6,345 nucleotides of DNA from an uncultured Planctomycetaceae bacterium. Lineage in GTDB: Bacteria > Planctomycetota > Planctomycetia > Pirellulales > Pirellulaceae. The stretch covers positions 1-6,345 of the forward strand of contig CALBTA010000147.1 of assembly GCA_937967755.1 (NCBI GenBank), given 5' to 3'. The notes beneath the pieces are model-generated. The model was not told where the DNA came from. It did no database searches and worked only from the letters and a program-made list of their open reading frames with translations. Made by a program: the position numbers and the translations under genes. Positions 1-5,677 of this stretch are shown in pieces (positions within the stretch are counted from its first letter, which is position 1; every line of letters begins with the position of its first letter).

Positions 1-1282
1 GCCGGTACGTGTCGGTACGAATTGACTTCGCCCCGCCGTGATAAGAAACGGCCGTGTGGCCCGGGGCGGAAACGTCATCCAGTTGCTTGCGCAGCGAAAC
101 GCCGTCGACGAACTCAGGCATCGGCAATTTCGCCAGGTCACACAGCGTGGGAGACAGGACAAGCGTTTCGACCACCGCGTTGGTCGCTTTGTCTGATTGT
201 TTGCCGCCGGGGTAAGAGATGATCAGCGGAGAACGCAACGATTCCTCGAACAGCGTGTGCTTACCCCACACGGCATGTTCGCCGAGGTGCCAACCATGAT
301 CTCCCCACAACACGATGATGGTGTTCTCAGTGGCGCCGGCCTCTTTCAGTTGGGCCAGCAAGCGACCGACTTGGGCATCGGCATAGCTGACGCAGGCCGC
401 GTAGTGGCGGCGGACCTCCAGCGCAAACTCGGCATCGCCGTTGGGGTTGCGCTTCCAGCGGTTGTACTTCATGAACTCGCCCGAGCCATGCCACGTGGTT
501 TTGCCCTCCGGCTTGTTCGGATGGGGCGTCGGCGGAAACTCTGCGTCTTTGTAAGGTTGCAAGTATTTCGCCGGCGCGCCAAAGGGAAGGTGCGGCCGCA
601 AAATTCCAACCGCCAGGAAGAACGGCTTGTCGGCATCGGCCGCCAGTTGATCAAGTTGGCGCAGCGCTGCGGGAATCGCGACGCCGTCGGGGTAAATCGA
701 ATCGTCCCCCTCGAGGGCTTGGAAGACATCCATATCTTTGGCGTTGCCGCGGATTTCGCCGCGGGCCAGCCCATGCATCCAGCCGCGAGGGTGTTTCCAA
801 GGCCCGGCGGGAAGCAGGTGGCGGTCCCAGGAATGGGGCATCTCGGGCTGGGCGTCGTCGTTCCAGTCGCGTCCGCCGCGTCCGCCGGGGTGGTGCGAAA
901 CTTTGCCGACGGAAACCGTGGTGTAACCATGTTTACGAAACCAGGCGGGCATGCTGGGTGTTACGGCATCGGGATCGGCCTTCAGCTTCGCGGCGCGCTG
1001 AAACAGAGCTCCGTTGTTGTTGCCGCCGTAGCGCCCGGTGAGCAGCGTGCAGCGCGAAGCACCGCACGTCGGCGCTTGAACGTAGTGCCGGCGGAACAAC
1101 ACCCCGGTGTCGGCCAGGCGATCGATGTTGGGCGATTGAATGTAGCCGGCACCATAGCAGGCCAGCTCAGGCCGCAGATCGTCGACGCAGATCAGCAACA
1201 CGTTCGGCTGGTCGGCAGAGTGTGCTAGCGTTGCCAGCAAAAAAGAAAGGGCCAGTGCGTGCAACAATGACTTCACGTTCAT
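1..1282 (-). CDS. Secreted sulfatase, iduronate-2-sulfatase-like (C-terminus outside window)
   Basis: Alkaline-phosphatase-superfamily sulfatase, expected to hydrolyse sulfate esters, probably on sulfated polysaccharides, outside the cytoplasm. I translated 427 codons from the ATG at 1282 with no stop before the window edge. Residues 1-23 form a signal peptide (basic start, hydrophobic core, cleavage likely after HSA). The metal-binding start follows ([14 protein letters not shown]34 and D35). The formylglycine motif is C73-G-A-S-R77 within [16 protein letters not shown]. Further family motifs are GKVSHH (126-131), RPHLPF (229-234), [10 protein letters not shown] (327-336) and the nearby K341. 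The long GDHG-to-LRSPLI block resembles iduronate-2-sulfatase-like enzymes. The nucleophile motif is CxAxR rather than the commoner CxPxR; maturation enzymes are known to accept both. Only perhaps 50-80 C-terminal residues are missing. The ribosome binding site is weak. The family is secure; the substrate is not. Confidence 0.95.
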   Translation of the reverse strand, partial: MNVKSLLHALALSFLLATLAHSADQPNVLLICVDDLRPELACYGAGYIQSPNIDRLADTGVLFRRHYVQAPTCGASRCTLLTGRYGGNNNGALFQRAAKLKADPDAVTPSMPAWFRKHGYTTVSVGKVSHHPGGRGGRDWNDDAQPEMPHSWDRHLLPAGPWKHPRGWMHGLARGEIRGNAKDMDVFQALEGDDSIYPDGVAIPAALRQLDQLAADADKPFFLAVGILRPHLPFGAPAKYLQPYKDAEFPPTPHPNKPEGKTTWHGSGEFMKYNRWKRNPNGDAEFALEVRRHYAACVSYADAQVGRLLAQLKEAGATENTIIVLWGDHGWHLGEHAVWGKHTLFEESLRSPLIISYPGGKQSDKATNAVVETLVLSPTLCDLAKLPMPEFVDGVSLRKQLDDVSAPGHTAVSYHGGAKSIRTDTYR

Positions 1283-1314
1283 CGGTTCAACTTTCAACGG
1301 CTGTGTTTAAAACT

Positions 1315-1395
1315 GTAGTAGGCACACTCCGTGTGCCGTAACCGAAGCAGAATCGACCGTGATTCAGCGGACGGCACTCGGAGTGTGCCTGCTAC
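1315..1395. repeat. REP-like inverted-repeat element (REPIN-type)
   Basis: Two 25-base arms (1315-1339 and 1371-1395) are inverted copies of each other with two mismatches. The core of the left arm is GGCACACTCCGTGTGCC, itself a hairpin with a 7-bp stem and a TCC loop; the right arm is a slightly imperfect version. The 31-base spacer holds a further inverted pair, GCAGAATC (1347-1354) and GATTCAGC (1361-1368), so the whole 81-base unit can fold into one long hairpin or cruciform. Two inverted short palindromes are the layout of REP doublets moved by REP-associated tyrosine transposases. It begins 32 bases upstream of the sulfatase start. I infer a dispersed non-autonomous element; copy number cannot be judged from one window. 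Confidence 0.75.
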
Positions 1396-1536
1396 TGCGG
1401 CTCTTCAGCGAGTGCCATTGTAGCTGGCTGATTTTTGAGAAGCGAATCGCCCAAGCCAGCGGGCATGCTGCCAAGATGATCAAGGTGGTGAAATCACACT
1501 TCACATAAATGACTTGCTAGCGAAGAGAAATTGGTA

Positions 1537-1565
1537 TTGACGCGTTTTGGATGCCGCCATATTTT
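1537..1565 (+). promoter_or_regulatory. Candidate sigma-70 promoter for the CsrA-receiver gene
   Basis: TTGACG at 1537-1542 and TATTTT at 1560-1565 are separated by exactly 17 bases. This is the best -35/-10 pair in the gap. Transcription would begin near 1572 and leave a leader of about 250 bases. The same -10 hexamer, TATTTT, appears in the candidate promoter upstream of rplU. Confidence 0.4.
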
Positions 1566-1683
1566 CACCTTTACCGAGTTGGGTTCGTGGCCTATTTCTG
1601 GATGAATGCGGCCACGATCAGCGAGATGCGCTTCGGCAATCGCCTTCGCGGCAGCGGTCTCACCAACTTTGCAGCATGGATGC

Positions 1684-1752
1684 TCGATCGGAAAACCTTG
1701 CGACCTAATGGCTCGCAGCCGTCGTAGAAGCGACAGCGACGAGTCCGATCGA
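1684..1752. repeat. Nested inverted repeats in the CsrA-receiver leader
   Basis: A perfect 8-bp outer pair, TCGATCGG (1684-1691) and CCGATCGA (1745-1752), encloses an imperfect inner hairpin. The inner arms are CTCGCAGCCGTCG (1712-1724) and CGACAGCGACGAG (1731-1743), pairing at 10 of 13 positions around the loop TAGAAG. The structure lies about 70 bases before the start codon and could be an RNA fold in the leader or a protein-binding site on DNA. It does not end in a T run, so it is not an obvious intrinsic terminator. Confidence 0.45.
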
Positions 1753-1770
1753 TAACCAAGTTTCGGTTCC

Positions 1771-1820
1771 ATGGAGGGAACGCCCCCGCTGGGTTTTTCT
1801 CTAGGGCCGGGAAGGAAGCC
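1771..1820 (+). promoter_or_regulatory. GGA-rich ribosome-binding region, possible CsrA autoregulatory site
   Basis: The Shine-Dalgarno sequence GGAAGGA (1810-1816) ends 7 bases before the ATG at 1824 and fixes the start. Four GGA trinucleotides occur here (1773-1775, 1777-1779, 1810-1812, 1814-1816), two of them inside the Shine-Dalgarno itself. CsrA proteins bind GGA, often in hairpin loops overlapping ribosome binding sites, and repress translation. The encoded protein has a CsrA domain, so autoregulation is plausible, but GGA is also simply part of a Shine-Dalgarno sequence. Confidence 0.45.
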
Positions 1821-1823
1821 ATC

Positions 1824-2612
1824 ATGCTCGTTCTATCCCGCCGCGTTGACCAGAAGGTTTGTTTCCCTGGCTTGGGAATCTCCGTGCAGATTTTGGGTGT
1901 GAAAGGCTCGACCGTGAAGGTGGGTGTCGATGCCCCGCTGGAGATTCGTGTTGTCCGCGAAGAGTTGCAGGATGACGACAGCGCGAAAGAAACGGCCGCG
2001 GGGTCGGCGAAGACGCATGTGATCCGATTGCCCAAGGCGATTCGGCATGAACTGCGCAATCAGTTGAACTCATTGAGCATCGCGCTGTACTTGTTTAAGC
2101 AACAAGTCGACGCGGGCATGGACGAGGACGCGGAGCAAACGTTTGAGCGCCTGGTTGCCTACCTGGAGAAGCTCTCGCAGGGTGAGATTTCCAGCGAACG
2201 CCAGGCAGAAGCCAAGCCGCAACGTCCTTGCAGGGCGCTGCTCGTTGAAGATGAAGCGAACGAGCGCGAAATGTTGGCGGGCATTCTGCGGATGAAAGGG
2301 TACGAAGTGGTCACGGCGGCCGACGGTGTCGAGGCGCTGGATTACCTTGATGAGAACGACCCGCCGGAAGTTGTGCTGATCGACATGCGGATGCCGCGCC
2401 AAGACGGCCCGACGACGATTCGGAAGATCCGCTCGAACGTGCGTTACGACGCGACGAAAGTCTTCGCCGTGAGCGGATCGTTGCCGCCGGAAGTGGGCGT
2501 GGACACACAACGCGATGGTATCAACCGCTGGTTCTGCAAACCGCTTAACCCTCGCTCGCTGGTCGACGCGATGGTGGAAGAGGTGGTCACGCCAGAAGGT
2601 TGCAGCGTGTAG
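1824..2612 (+). CDS. CsrA domain fused to an H-box segment and a response-regulator receiver domain
   Basis: This 262-residue protein joins post-transcriptional and two-component regulation. Residues 1-48 are a CsrA domain: it opens MLVLSRRV and continues ILGVKGSTVKVGVDAPLEI to VVREEL. The RNA-contact positions L4, R6 and R45 (R44 of ordinary CsrA, one residue shifted) are kept. After an acidic linker, residues 73-118 begin IRHELRNQLNSL, like the H-box of histidine-kinase dimerisation domains with H75 as the possible phospho-site, and are predicted helical; no ATPase domain follows. Residues 137-255 are a receiver domain with E142 and D143 (LLVEDE), phospho-acceptor D187 (LIDMRMP), S217 (AVSG) and K239 (KP), all expected catalytic residues present. 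Ordinary CsrA has about 60 residues and no partner. The start is fixed by a Shine-Dalgarno 7 bases upstream. I infer a dimer whose RNA binding responds to phosphorylation; the domain calls are strong, the mechanism is a guess. Confidence 0.93.
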   Translation: MLVLSRRVDQKVCFPGLGISVQILGVKGSTVKVGVDAPLEIRVVREELQDDDSAKETAAGSAKTHVIRLPKAIRHELRNQLNSLSIALYLFKQQVDAGMDEDAEQTFERLVAYLEKLSQGEISSERQAEAKPQRPCRALLVEDEANEREMLAGILRMKGYEVVTAADGVEALDYLDENDPPEVVLIDMRMPRQDGPTTIRKIRSNVRYDATKVFAVSGSLPPEVGVDTQRDGINRWFCKPLNPRSLVDAMVEEVVTPEGCSV

Positions 2613-2622
2613 GCCGGGTGTT

Positions 2623-3102
2623 TCAAATCGGCTCGGCACAGTCGGTGTCGGCGGTGATTAATTCAAGAACGGAACAGACCTTGCCGTTGCTGAAAGTGAA
2701 CTCCTGCACCCATTCGACTTTGTAGGGTGCGCACGAAGCACAGATCGGCCCCTGTTCGGTGGCGATGATCACGACGCTGTTCCCCTGGGCGGTAACCGAG
2801 CGAATCGACGGGCGCTGGTCTTCGACCAGCCCGAAGTTGTGTTCCATGGCCGCCAGCACATCGGGCTTACCCTGCCAACGGCCCACCATGGGAGAGGTTT
2901 CCGGGCCCACGATTTCCAGCACGAAATCGTCAGTCGCCATTTCCAGGCATTGATCGAACGCCTGACGCCCGATGGCGTGGTACATCAATTGCACGCAGCG
3001 GACGTGATCCGCCTCGCGGTGTTTGCTGGCTGCGTCAGGGTCGCCATCTTCGAACGCCGTGATGACGGAGTCGAAGAACTTCCCATCGGTGATCTGCGCC
3101 AT
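2623..3102 (-). CDS. SnoaL/NTF2-like protein
   Basis: A 159-residue soluble protein with the pattern of the NTF2 superfamily (SnoaL-like, ketosteroid-isomerase-like). A helix around residues 33-56 (VRCVQLMYHAIGRQAFDQCL) leads into ATDDFVLEIVGP, GRWQGKPDVLAAM and late beta strands such as VEWVQEFTFSNGKV, the usual cone-shaped fold with a ligand pocket. Residues 1-32 are a polar extension ahead of the fold. No signal peptide is visible, so it is likely cytoplasmic. It has six cysteines (36, 52, 121, 124, 143, 155), including a C-x-x-C pair in GPICASCAPY, unusual for this fold. AGAAGGG (3110-3116 on this strand) stands 7 bases before the ATG and supports the start. It is convergent with the CsrA-receiver gene, with 10 bases between the stops. 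The superfamily covers enzymes and binding proteins, so no reaction can be named. Confidence 0.82.
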   Translation of the reverse strand: MAQITDGKFFDSVITAFEDGDPDAASKHREADHVRCVQLMYHAIGRQAFDQCLEMATDDFVLEIVGPETSPMVGRWQGKPDVLAAMEHNFGLVEDQRPSIRSVTAQGNSVVIIATEQGPICASCAPYKVEWVQEFTFSNGKVCSVLELITADTDCAEPI

Positions 3103-3141
3103 TGCGTTGCCCTTCTGCTACAAGGCCTTTCGATAGCCGTT

Positions 3142-3170
3142 CTGACGAAGCAATCGCCTGTTCCTATCCT
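3142..3170 (+). promoter_or_regulatory. Weak candidate promoter for the Ser/Thr kinase
   Basis: CTGACG (3142-3147) and TATCCT (3165-3170) are spaced by 17 bases, each matching 4 of 6 positions of the sigma-70 consensus. It would start transcription near 3177, at the first of the hairpins before the kinase. Matches of this quality occur by chance, so this is only a candidate. Confidence 0.22.
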
Positions 3171-3174
3171 GCCG

Positions 3175-3281
3175 GCGGCCGCATGAAACGGCCGCGAGAA
3201 TGCGATACCATGATAGCAACTCTACATCGATTCCAACCGGAATCTTAAGAATTGAACCGCTCGGTTGCCAAGGGTGGCAAC
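3175..3281. repeat. Three successive hairpins in the divergent intergenic region
   Basis: Three perfect short inverted repeats lie between the divergent SnoaL-like and kinase genes. They are GCGGCCG/CGGCCGC (3175-3181 and 3189-3195, loop 7), GATTCC/GGAATC (3229-3234 and 3239-3244, loop 4) and GTTGCC/GGCAAC (3264-3269 and 3276-3281, loop 6). None is followed by a T run. They could be a structured leader of the kinase mRNA or operator-like sites. Confidence 0.4.
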
Positions 3282-3317
3282 AGTTGTCTCCCCGCGATCC
3301 AACTTTCGCATTTGACA

Positions 3318-4844
3318 ATGTCCGATCCAACGCAAACAACGGCAACAGCCGAGACGGACTTGTCTGGGCGAGACTTGGGCGACTACCGCTTGCTCCGCCG
3401 CATCGGCCGCGGCGCGATGGCCGAAGTTTATCTCGCGCACCAAAGTTCGCTGGGCCGGCAGGTCGCAGTGAAGGTGCTCAAGCAATCGCTGGCCGCGGAT
3501 GCCAACTACGTGAAGCGGTTTCAGAACGAAGCCAAAGCCGCGGCGGCGCTGGTGCACGCGAACATCGTGCAGATCTACGAAGTCGGGCAGATTGAAAATA
3601 CACACTTCATCGCGCAAGAGTACGTGTCGGGGCAAAACTTGCGGCAGTTGCTCGACCGTCACGGGCCTCTCGATGCCCCGCAAGCGGCAACCATCATGCG
3701 GCAAGCCGCCGCCGCCTTGCACCGAGCTGCTAAGAAGAAGATTGTCCACCGTGACATCAAGCCGGAAAACATCATGGTTTCGGCCGCCGGCGAAGTGAAG
3801 GTTGCTGACTTTGGTTTGTCCCGCATCACCGGCGACGGGCAAGTTGACCTGACGCAAGTCGGCATCACCATGGGCACGCCGCTTTACATGATCCCCGAGC
3901 AGGCCGAGGGGGGCACGCTCGACCCGCGCAGCGATTTGGATTCGTTGGGTGTAACGATGTACCACATGCTGGCCGGGCGTCCGCCGTTTGAAGGTGAAAC
4001 GCCGCTGGCCGTTGCCGTGCAGCACGTGCGCACGCCCCCTCCGCGATTGGAAGATTTGCGGGGCGACGTGCCGACGGGATTGTGCCGCATCGTTCATAAG
4101 CTGCTGGAGAAAGACGCCGACAAACGTTTTCAAGATGCCACCGAGTTGCTGAGTGAACTGCGTGGGCTGTCGATTGGTGACGACGACGGAAAATGGCCTG
4201 AGGCGGATGACGACTGGCAAACGGCCGAATTGATTGCACTGGCCGACGCGCGGGTGGAAGCAACGCAACAGTTAGACGCGCTGATGAAGTCGGCCGCGCG
4301 GCGAAAGGAAACGCCGTTTGCGAAGAGGCTGCCGTTGATCTTGTTGGCCGTTGCAGCCGCGTTCGCCGTCGGGGGTGTTTTAGCTTGGACCACTCGGGAA
4401 CCGAATTTGCTGGCGCGGCAAGGCAACGGAAGCTCGCCTGCTGCGGTCCGGCAGGCGGACGGTGAAGCCCAATACTGGCACGCGATGGGGCTTGCCACGC
4501 CGGCTGAACGGACGGCCGGATTCCAAGCCGTGCTGAGCTACCACGCGGACGATGCGCAATATGCGAACCTCGCCCGGCAACAATTGGCGCGAACCTACTT
4601 GAAGCGCGACCAGTTTTCCGAAGCGCTGCAGATGTACACGCAATTGTCAAAGCACGCCGGCTTGGACGACCGCGCCCGGGCGATCGGCCTGGCGGGCCGC
4701 ATCCTGTGTTACGACCGGATGAATCAGCCGCAAAAAGCCGTACCGCTGATTGGCGAGGTGTTGCCGCTGAAAGAACAACTAGACCAGCCTGTTCAGGAAG
4801 AATTGGACGAAATTATCGAGCGCCTGGCCAGCGAAACTCCCTAG
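3318..4844 (+). CDS. Transmembrane Ser/Thr protein kinase (Hanks type) with TPR-like C-terminus
   Basis: A 508-residue eukaryotic-like kinase (PknB type) that would phosphorylate protein Ser or Thr in the cytoplasm. Visible motifs are the glycine loop IGRGAMAEVY (29-38), catalytic K52 in VAVKVL, E71, HRDIKPEN (144-151, base D146), DFG (164-166), the activation segment GTPLYMIPEQ and RSDLDSLGVTMY. A hydrophobic stretch at about 338-357 follows basic residues and forms one membrane helix, placing the remainder (to 508) outside. That part has helical pairs typical of TPR repeats (LARQQLARTYLKRDQFSEALQMYTQL and on), perhaps for sensing or protein contacts. Two common positions differ: I for A in the APE motif, and D for Y/F in the SDxYSLG motif; catalytic residues are intact. 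I chose the ATG at 3318 because the in-frame TTG at 3252 would add 22 residues unlike the family and overlap a hairpin; neither start has a clear Shine-Dalgarno. Confidence 0.93.
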   Translation: MSDPTQTTATAETDLSGRDLGDYRLLRRIGRGAMAEVYLAHQSSLGRQVAVKVLKQSLAADANYVKRFQNEAKAAAALVHANIVQIYEVGQIENTHFIAQEYVSGQNLRQLLDRHGPLDAPQAATIMRQAAAALHRAAKKKIVHRDIKPENIMVSAAGEVKVADFGLSRITGDGQVDLTQVGITMGTPLYMIPEQAEGGTLDPRSDLDSLGVTMYHMLAGRPPFEGETPLAVAVQHVRTPPPRLEDLRGDVPTGLCRIVHKLLEKDADKRFQDATELLSELRGLSIGDDDGKWPEADDDWQTAELIALADARVEATQQLDALMKSAARRKETPFAKRLPLILLAVAAAFAVGGVLAWTTREPNLLARQGNGSSPAAVRQADGEAQYWHAMGLATPAERTAGFQAVLSYHADDAQYANLARQQLARTYLKRDQFSEALQMYTQLSKHAGLDDRARAIGLAGRILCYDRMNQPQKAVPLIGEVLPLKEQLDQPVQEELDEIIERLASETP

Positions 4845-4884
4845 CCCATAGGAAATAGGACACGTGTTGCGTCGCTTGCTCCCC

Positions 4885-4913
4885 TCGACAATAACGGTCA
4901 ATTGCGGTATTTT
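4885..4913 (+). promoter_or_regulatory. Candidate sigma-70 promoter for rplU
   Basis: TCGACA (4885-4890, one mismatch to TTGACA) and TATTTT (4908-4913) are separated by exactly 17 bases. Transcription would start near 4920, leaving a leader of about 60 bases before the rplU start at 4982. The perfect palindrome ACACGTGT (4860-4867) lies just upstream. This suggests rplU is transcribed separately from the kinase gene. Confidence 0.5.
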
Positions 4914-4981
4914 GCTGGGTTTGAATCAGGGTGTCGCTTCACGCTAACCCATCACACTGCCCCAGAGTTTGCCGAAGAGCC

Positions 4982-5314
4982 ATGTACGCAATCATTCGAC
5001 ACGACGGACGTCAATACAAAGTGGAAGAAGGCCAAGAGCTGACGATTGATTACCGCGAAGGTTCCGCCGGCGACGAGATTTCCTTCGGCGAAGTGCTCTG
5101 CGTATCGAGCGGGGGCGGCGAAGGCGAAGACAAGCCTGATGTGAAGCTGGGAACCCCGCTGCTCGACGGTGCATCGGTCACCGCGGAAGTGTTGGCGGTC
5201 GAACAGGGTCCGAAAATCGTCGTGCAAAAATTCCGCCGCCGCAAGAATTCGCGCCGCCGCACGGGACATCGTCAGATGTATACCAAGGTGCGAATCAACA
5301 AAATCGGTGTGTAG
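4982..5314 (+). CDS. rplU: 50S ribosomal protein L21
   Basis: Ribosomal protein L21 binds 23S rRNA in the large subunit. The 110-residue product shows the family throughout: MYAIIRHDGRQYKVEEG at the start, then GDEISFGEVL, LGTPLLDGASVTAEV, the basic stretch VQKFRRRKNSRRRTGHRQ that contacts rRNA, and the ending YTKVRINKI. It is slightly longer than the usual 100-105 residues because of a glycine- and acid-rich insert (about residues 44-52, SGGGEGEDK). The ATG at 4982 gives the usual L21 start; an in-frame GTG at 4931 would add 17 residues unlike the family. In many bacteria rpmA (L27) follows directly; here no L27 sequence is present in the 363 bases downstream and a secreted protein gene comes next. 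Confidence 0.97.
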   Translation: MYAIIRHDGRQYKVEEGQELTIDYREGSAGDEISFGEVLCVSSGGGEGEDKPDVKLGTPLLDGASVTAEVLAVEQGPKIVVQKFRRRKNSRRRTGHRQMYTKVRINKIGV

Positions 5315-5543
5315 TTTTTGAACCGCGCCTGGCGTGAGACCATGTGCTAGCCGTGACAGTAGCGGTTGCAACGCTTGGGCAAGCTATTCCGGCCGACCGT
5401 AACGCTTGCACTGATTGCATCAACTTTGCCGCGCAACGCGTCGGCAGGCGCGGAAAAAATCTTGAGAAATTCTTTCTCGCCGTAAAGCCTTGTCGCCCGC
5501 GGAGTTGCCGCGACGCGCGCCATTTTTTCGGCCGCTAGCCCGT

Positions 5544-5576
5544 TTGCGATAATCTTGACCCGTTGCGATAGTCAAG
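5544..5576 (+). promoter_or_regulatory. Candidate extended -10 promoter with direct and inverted repeats
   Basis: TGCGATAAT (5545-5553) fits an extended -10 element. TTGCGATA occurs twice, at 5544-5551 and 5563-5570, 19 bases apart, and CTTGAC (5554-5559) forms a 6-bp inverted pair with GTCAAG (5571-5576). The repeats around a probable start site could be an operator. No good -35 hexamer is visible; an alternative reading uses TTGACC (5555-5560) as a -35. Confidence 0.3.
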
Positions 5577-5582
5577 TGTAAG

Positions 5583-5631
5583 GATGCGCTCCGCGCTTTG
5601 TCCGCTCGGACACCGGTCCCGCTAGCGCATC
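5583..5631 (+). repeat. Hairpin in the leader of the repeat-protein gene
   Basis: A perfect 8-bp pair, GATGCGCT (5583-5590) and AGCGCATC (5624-5631), encloses a second perfect 6-bp stem, TGTCCG/CGGACA (5599-5604 and 5607-5612). It lies 46 bases before the start codon and probably within the 5' leader. I do not recognise a known riboswitch or ribosomal leader in it. Confidence 0.45.
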
Positions 5632-5677
5632 TGCAGGCAGCACAGTTTCGTAGGCGTATTTTGTTTGAGGTAGGCCC

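Larger units (their letters stand above)
1396..1823. other. Gene-free stretch and leader of the CsrA-receiver gene
   Basis: I see no convincing gene here. The base composition is more AT-rich in the middle than in the neighbouring genes. It holds a candidate sigma-70 promoter (1537-1565), a GGA-containing short inverted repeat (1673-1684), nested inverted repeats (1684-1752) and a GGA-rich ribosome-binding region (1771-1820). A 58-codon plus-strand reading frame (1551-1727) and a 92-codon minus-strand one (1494-1772) lack family resemblance. If the promoter is real, roughly 250 bases would be untranslated leader. Confidence 0.5.
5315..5677. other. Intergenic region between rplU and the repeat-protein gene
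   Basis: No gene is supported in these 363 bases. Small inverted repeats occur at 5373-5384 (GCTTG/CAAGC), 5464-5478 (GAGAAA/TTTCTC) and 5498-5512 (CGCGG/CCGCG). The last is followed 10 bases later by six T residues (5523-5528), which is at best a poor intrinsic terminator for rplU. The right half holds a promoter candidate and a structured leader for the next gene, listed separately. A minus-strand frame that covers part of it is a shadow of the downstream repeats. Confidence 0.5.

Noticed and set aside
197..1228. Long plus-strand reading frame (343 codons)
   Set aside because: It lies opposite the sulfatase, which has a signal peptide and all family motifs. The product has no recognisable domain and is typical of an antisense frame in GC-rich DNA.
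1551..1727. Small plus-strand frame of 58 codons
   Set aside because: It overlaps the candidate promoter and the nested inverted repeats, has no Shine-Dalgarno and no recognisable family. A peptide cannot be excluded.
1494..1772. Minus-strand frame of 92 codons in the gap before the CsrA-fusion gene
   Set aside because: No family resemblance and no good ribosome binding site; its codons run through the inverted repeats, which explain part of the sequence better.
2070..2639. Minus-strand reading frame (189 codons) opposite the receiver domain
   Set aside because: It overlaps the CsrA-receiver gene almost completely and the product resembles nothing; the plus-strand protein has conserved catalytic residues.
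3252..3317. TTG-initiated N-terminal extension of the kinase
   Set aside because: The 22 added residues are unlike kinase N-termini, overlap a perfect hairpin and have no Shine-Dalgarno; ATG at 3318 is preferred.
3222..4268. Long minus-strand reading frame (348 codons)
   Set aside because: It is antisense to the kinase domain; its Arg/His/Leu-rich product has no family features.
5492..5528. Intrinsic terminator after rplU
   Set aside because: A GC-rich hairpin is present, but the T run begins about 10 bases after the stem, too far for a classical terminator.
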